NCBI RefSeq assembly: GCF_010820555.1
Contig: NZ_JAAIKD010000002.1
Coordinates: 1-64,000, forward strand
DNA from: Psychroflexus aurantiacus
GTDB taxonomy: Bacteria > Bacteroidota > Bacteroidia > Flavobacteriales > Flavobacteriaceae
Direction: 5' to 3'
DNA: 64,000 nucleotides
This document shows, in pieces, positions 61,360-64,000 of this stretch. Below the pieces are notes generated by a model that ran no database searches, was not told the DNA's origin, and saw only the letters and a program-made list of their open reading frames with translations. Numbering within the stretch: the stretch's first letter is position 1; each line of letters begins with the position of its first letter. The translations under genes were made by a program, and so were the position numbers.

Positions 61360-61411
61360 TCTAAGTGAGTAACACTATTCAGAAGAAATCGTTCAATAAA
61401 AAATTAAAATC

Positions 61412-63271
61412 ATGAAAAACCTAGTATTAGCCTTAGCTGTTTTAGTCAGTGTAATAAGTTGTAAATCGGTTTCGCAAAAGGAAAATGACCTTGTTGAGGT
61501 CGAAATTTTTGTGAATGAAATCGAAAACGACAGAGTAAAAGTAAGCATGAATCCCGGACCGATAAGTTCAGATTCGCTTAAATTCTACCTGCCAAAAACA
61601 GTTCCCGGCACCTATGAAATTAATAATTACGGTCAGTTTGCCAGCGATCTTATCGCATTTGATTATAAGGGTAATGTCATGGAAACGACCCGTGAGGATG
61701 ATAATACCTGGGTAATTTCCAATTCTTCAGACTTCGACAAGCTTATTTATGAAGTGGATGATTCCTATGACATTGAAGGCGAAGGTGGTGTGTTTTCTCC
61801 GGCAGGAACCAATTTTGAAGCTGGAGATAATTTTATGCTGAATTTGCATGCGATGGTCGGCTACTTTGAAGGTGCTAAAGAAATTCCATACAAAATCAAT
61901 ATTCACAGACCTTCTTCTTTAGCAGCTTCGGCTTCTCTACCGGTTATCAAACAAACAGATAAAGGCACATATGTGATCGATGAATTTTCTACAGACAGAT
62001 ATTTTGGAGTGATAGACCATCCTATTTTGTATTCTGAACCCGATACGACCAGCTTTGATATCGACGGCATGAAGGTCTTGTTAAGTGTTTATTCTCCCAA
62101 TGAGGTTCACACTACCGAAGACCTGAAGCCGGCTCTGGAAACGATGGTTCAGGCTCAGAAATCCTTTTTAGGTGAAATGGATAACACCAATGTGTATGCG
62201 ATTTTGTTATACCTGTCTGATATGGAAAATCCGGATGCACGTGGATTTGGCGCTTTAGAACACCATACTTCTACAAGTGTGGTTTTGCCGGAAACCATGA
62301 CCCTGGAACAACTGGAAGAAACGATGACCGATGTGGTTTCTCACGAATTTTTCCACATCATTACGCCTTTAAACATTCACTCCAGGGAAGTTCATTATTT
62401 CGATTATAACGATCCTGAAATGTCCAAACATTTATGGATGTATGAGGGGGTTACCGAGTATTTTGCTAATTTGTTTCAAATCAATCAGGAATTGATTTCC
62501 GAGGACCAGTTTTATCAGCGCATGAATGATAAAATCGAAACGGCCATGGCATTTGATGATACGATGGCGTTTACAGAAATGAGTGAGAATATACTGGAAG
62601 AAGACTATAAAGACAGTTATTATAATGTGTATCAAAAGGGAGCCTTGATAGGCATGGCTTTGGATATTCGCCTCAGAGAATTGAGCGGCGGGCAAATGGG
62701 GCTTTTGGATTTGATGAAAAAACTGGTTTCTAAATACGGAAAAGACAAACCCTTTGAGGATGATGCTTTAATTCCTGAAATCGTTGCGATGACCTACCCT
62801 GAAATCCAAAGCTTTTTTGACAGCTACGTTTCCGGCAACACGCCCATACCTTACGATGAATTTTTCGCTAAAGTAGGTGTGGAAAAAACGGAAAGCCTTT
62901 CCAAGACCGGTTATTTTTTAAATGGAAACACTCCGTTTATAGACGTCAACCCGAATGATGGGGCGGTCTTTTTCAGAGAAAGTTATCCGATGAATTCATT
63001 TTTCAAAGACCTGGGAGTCAAGGGAGGTGATGTGATAAAGTCAATCAACGGCACTGAATATAGCTTAGAAAATATAAGAAATCTTATCTCGACTTCCATG
63101 GCCTGGCCAGAAGGGGAAGACTTTACGATGATTGTGATAAGAGATGGGGAGGAAGTGACTTTAGAAGGAAAAACCGCCCAGCCTTATGTCAAAAAAACAA
63201 GTTTACAGGCGGTTGATTTGGATAGCGATAATCCCAAATTCGAATTGCGACAGGCCTGGCTGAAAGACTGA
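61412..63271 (+). CDS. M61 family metallopeptidase with PDZ domain (619 aa)
   Basis: MKNLVLALAVLVSVISC is a lipoprotein signal. The zinc site is VVSHEFFHIITPLN with the third ligand in WMYEGVTEYFANL. The N-terminal region is beta-rich, and a PDZ domain near the end has LGVKGGDVIKSINGTEY. The family (glycyl aminopeptidase-like) cleaves N-terminal residues of peptides in the periplasm. Typical length. Confidence 0.9.
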   Translation: MKNLVLALAVLVSVISCKSVSQKENDLVEVEIFVNEIENDRVKVSMNPGPISSDSLKFYLPKTVPGTYEINNYGQFASDLIAFDYKGNVMETTREDDNTWVISNSSDFDKLIYEVDDSYDIEGEGGVFSPAGTNFEAGDNFMLNLHAMVGYFEGAKEIPYKINIHRPSSLAASASLPVIKQTDKGTYVIDEFSTDRYFGVIDHPILYSEPDTTSFDIDGMKVLLSVYSPNEVHTTEDLKPALETMVQAQKSFLGEMDNTNVYAILLYLSDMENPDARGFGALEHHTSTSVVLPETMTLEQLEETMTDVVSHEFFHIITPLNIHSREVHYFDYNDPEMSKHLWMYEGVTEYFANLFQINQELISEDQFYQRMNDKIETAMAFDDTMAFTEMSENILEEDYKDSYYNVYQKGALIGMALDIRLRELSGGQMGLLDLMKKLVSKYGKDKPFEDDALIPEIVAMTYPEIQSFFDSYVSGNTPIPYDEFFAKVGVEKTESLSKTGYFLNGNTPFIDVNPNDGAVFFRESYPMNSFFKDLGVKGGDVIKSINGTEYSLENIRNLISTSMAWPEGEDFTMIVIRDGEEVTLEGKTAQPYVKKTSLQAVDLDSDNPKFELRQAWLKD

Positions 63272-63326
63272 TTTTTTTTAATTAGAAAAACTTGATAATC
63301 ACTTATATTTGAACTAAAATTTAAAG

Positions 63327-63824
63327 TTGCTCAATTCCATTCAAACCTATTTTATAAAGAAGAGATTGAACTCTTCAAAAGGCTCTGAGTCTCTTGATTT
63401 TTCAGAATCCAAAGTGGGGCTTTTGTATAATGAAGACGTATCCGACAAAGATCAGCTCCTGGAACGTATGGCAAAGAATTTTGATGTAGATTCCTCCGAA
63501 ATTCATGTTTTGGGATTTAGCAGAAAAGCCTATGCGAAGGAAAAGCAACCGGATTTTGTTTTTTTGAAAAAAGACTTCAGTCTGCTTGGTCAAATCCAGT
63601 CTGAAGTCATCGCTGAATTTTTAGCGACTCATTATAAATTGCTTTTTAATTTTTTCGGCAAGGATGAAATTTATCTCGAGCGCATTGCACAGCTAACACA
63701 AGCCAAATTAAAATTGGGTTTTAGCGAATCTAATCAAAACGTAAATGATCTTTTATTAGATTTGGACCCTAAGGATTTGAGCTTTTTTGAGGAGGGTTCA
63801 AAATATATTAAACACATAATTTAA
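63327..63824 (+). CDS. DUF6913 family protein (165 aa)
   Basis: The sequence has KVGLLYNEDV, then VLGFSRKAY and later LATHYKLLFNFFGKDEIYLE and AKLKLGFSES, the pattern I associate with flavobacterial DUF6913 proteins, always next to dapA. No signal peptide or membrane span. The start codon is TTG. dapA starts 6 nt after its stop. Function unknown; the link to dapA may be only positional. Confidence 0.72.
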   Translation: MLNSIQTYFIKKRLNSSKGSESLDFSESKVGLLYNEDVSDKDQLLERMAKNFDVDSSEIHVLGFSRKAYAKEKQPDFVFLKKDFSLLGQIQSEVIAEFLATHYKLLFNFFGKDEIYLERIAQLTQAKLKLGFSESNQNVNDLLLDLDPKDLSFFEEGSKYIKHII

Positions 63825-63830
63825 ACAGAC

Positions 63831-64000
63831 ATGACACAGTTTTTGGGGACAGGCGTTGCGCTGGCAACTCCCTTTACTAAGGAGAATGAAGTAGATGAAA
63901 ATGCCTTAAGGCGTTTGGTCCAGTTTCAAATTAAAAATGGAGTAGACTACCTGGTGGTGATGGGTACTACCGCAGAAAGTCCAACCTTAAGCAAGGTTGA
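63831..64000 (+). CDS. dapA: 4-hydroxy-tetrahydrodipicolinate synthase, 5' part only
   Basis: The first 56 codons are in the window: [20 protein letters not shown] and [16 protein letters not shown], with the GTT(G/A)ES motif of DapA. The enzyme condenses pyruvate with aspartate semialdehyde in lysine and peptidoglycan synthesis. The gene runs off the right edge. Confidence 0.9.
   Translation, partial: MTQFLGTGVALATPFTKENEVDENALRRLVQFQIKNGVDYLVVMGTTAESPTLSKV

Overview
The window is a chromosomal segment of a member of the Bacteroidota, almost certainly a flavobacterium (family Flavobacteriaceae). The evidence is a protein with a type IX secretion sorting domain, a small PID-motif membrane protein, DUF6804, DUF6702 and DUF6913 family proteins, a Bacteroidetes-type tyrosine integrase, TAnnTTTG-like -7 promoter boxes, and a gamma-carotene-type carotenoid cluster with CruF. 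No rRNA, complete tRNA, CRISPR array or intact insertion sequence was seen.

Positions 1-8300 look like the right end of an integrated, AT-rich genomic island. All its genes lie on the minus strand: small membrane and secreted proteins of unknown function, two unrelated proteins that each end in a HEPN-type RNxxVH motif (candidate RNases, possibly anti-phage), and a full tyrosine integrase. The integrase sits beside what appears to be the 3' end of a tRNA plus its terminator (8259-8335), a likely attachment-site remnant; the island would then extend leftwards beyond the window. The island is rich in repeats: an 11-unit array of about 20 bp, two related foldback elements next to the 3' ends of the HEPN genes, short inverted repeats bracketing each HEPN gene, and a triple 12-bp repeat in front of the integrase. 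The layout resembles integron gene cassettes. A truncated second integrase (8510-8797) marks an old junction.

Positions 8794-13530 carry surface proteins (GIGT/LDIxST-type protein, PID protein, T9SS cargo) and decayed response-regulator and histidine-kinase fragments. Positions 13591-21131 hold a DUF4331 protein split into two secreted halves, a TPR lipoprotein, an amidase and an S9 peptidase.

Positions 21310-28913 are the carotenoid locus: a MerR/B12-fold regulator, crtI, crtB, crtZ, a crtD-like desaturase, cruF and crtY in one tightly packed minus-strand operon, with a crtA-like gene converging on it. Together they predict a hydroxylated monocyclic carotenoid of the saproxanthin/myxol type.

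The rest is ordinary flavobacterial chromosome: map, gpmI, clpP, tandem msrB, an M48 protease, an MFS/App1/diacylglycerol-kinase operon, an M1 peptidase operon, pepE-glsA, tatA, ribD, mgsA, then dnaA with LMW-PTP, RsmI-like, YigZ, prmC and ligA, a 5'-nucleotidase split into two genes, a CPA2 antiporter, an M61 peptidase and the start of dapA.
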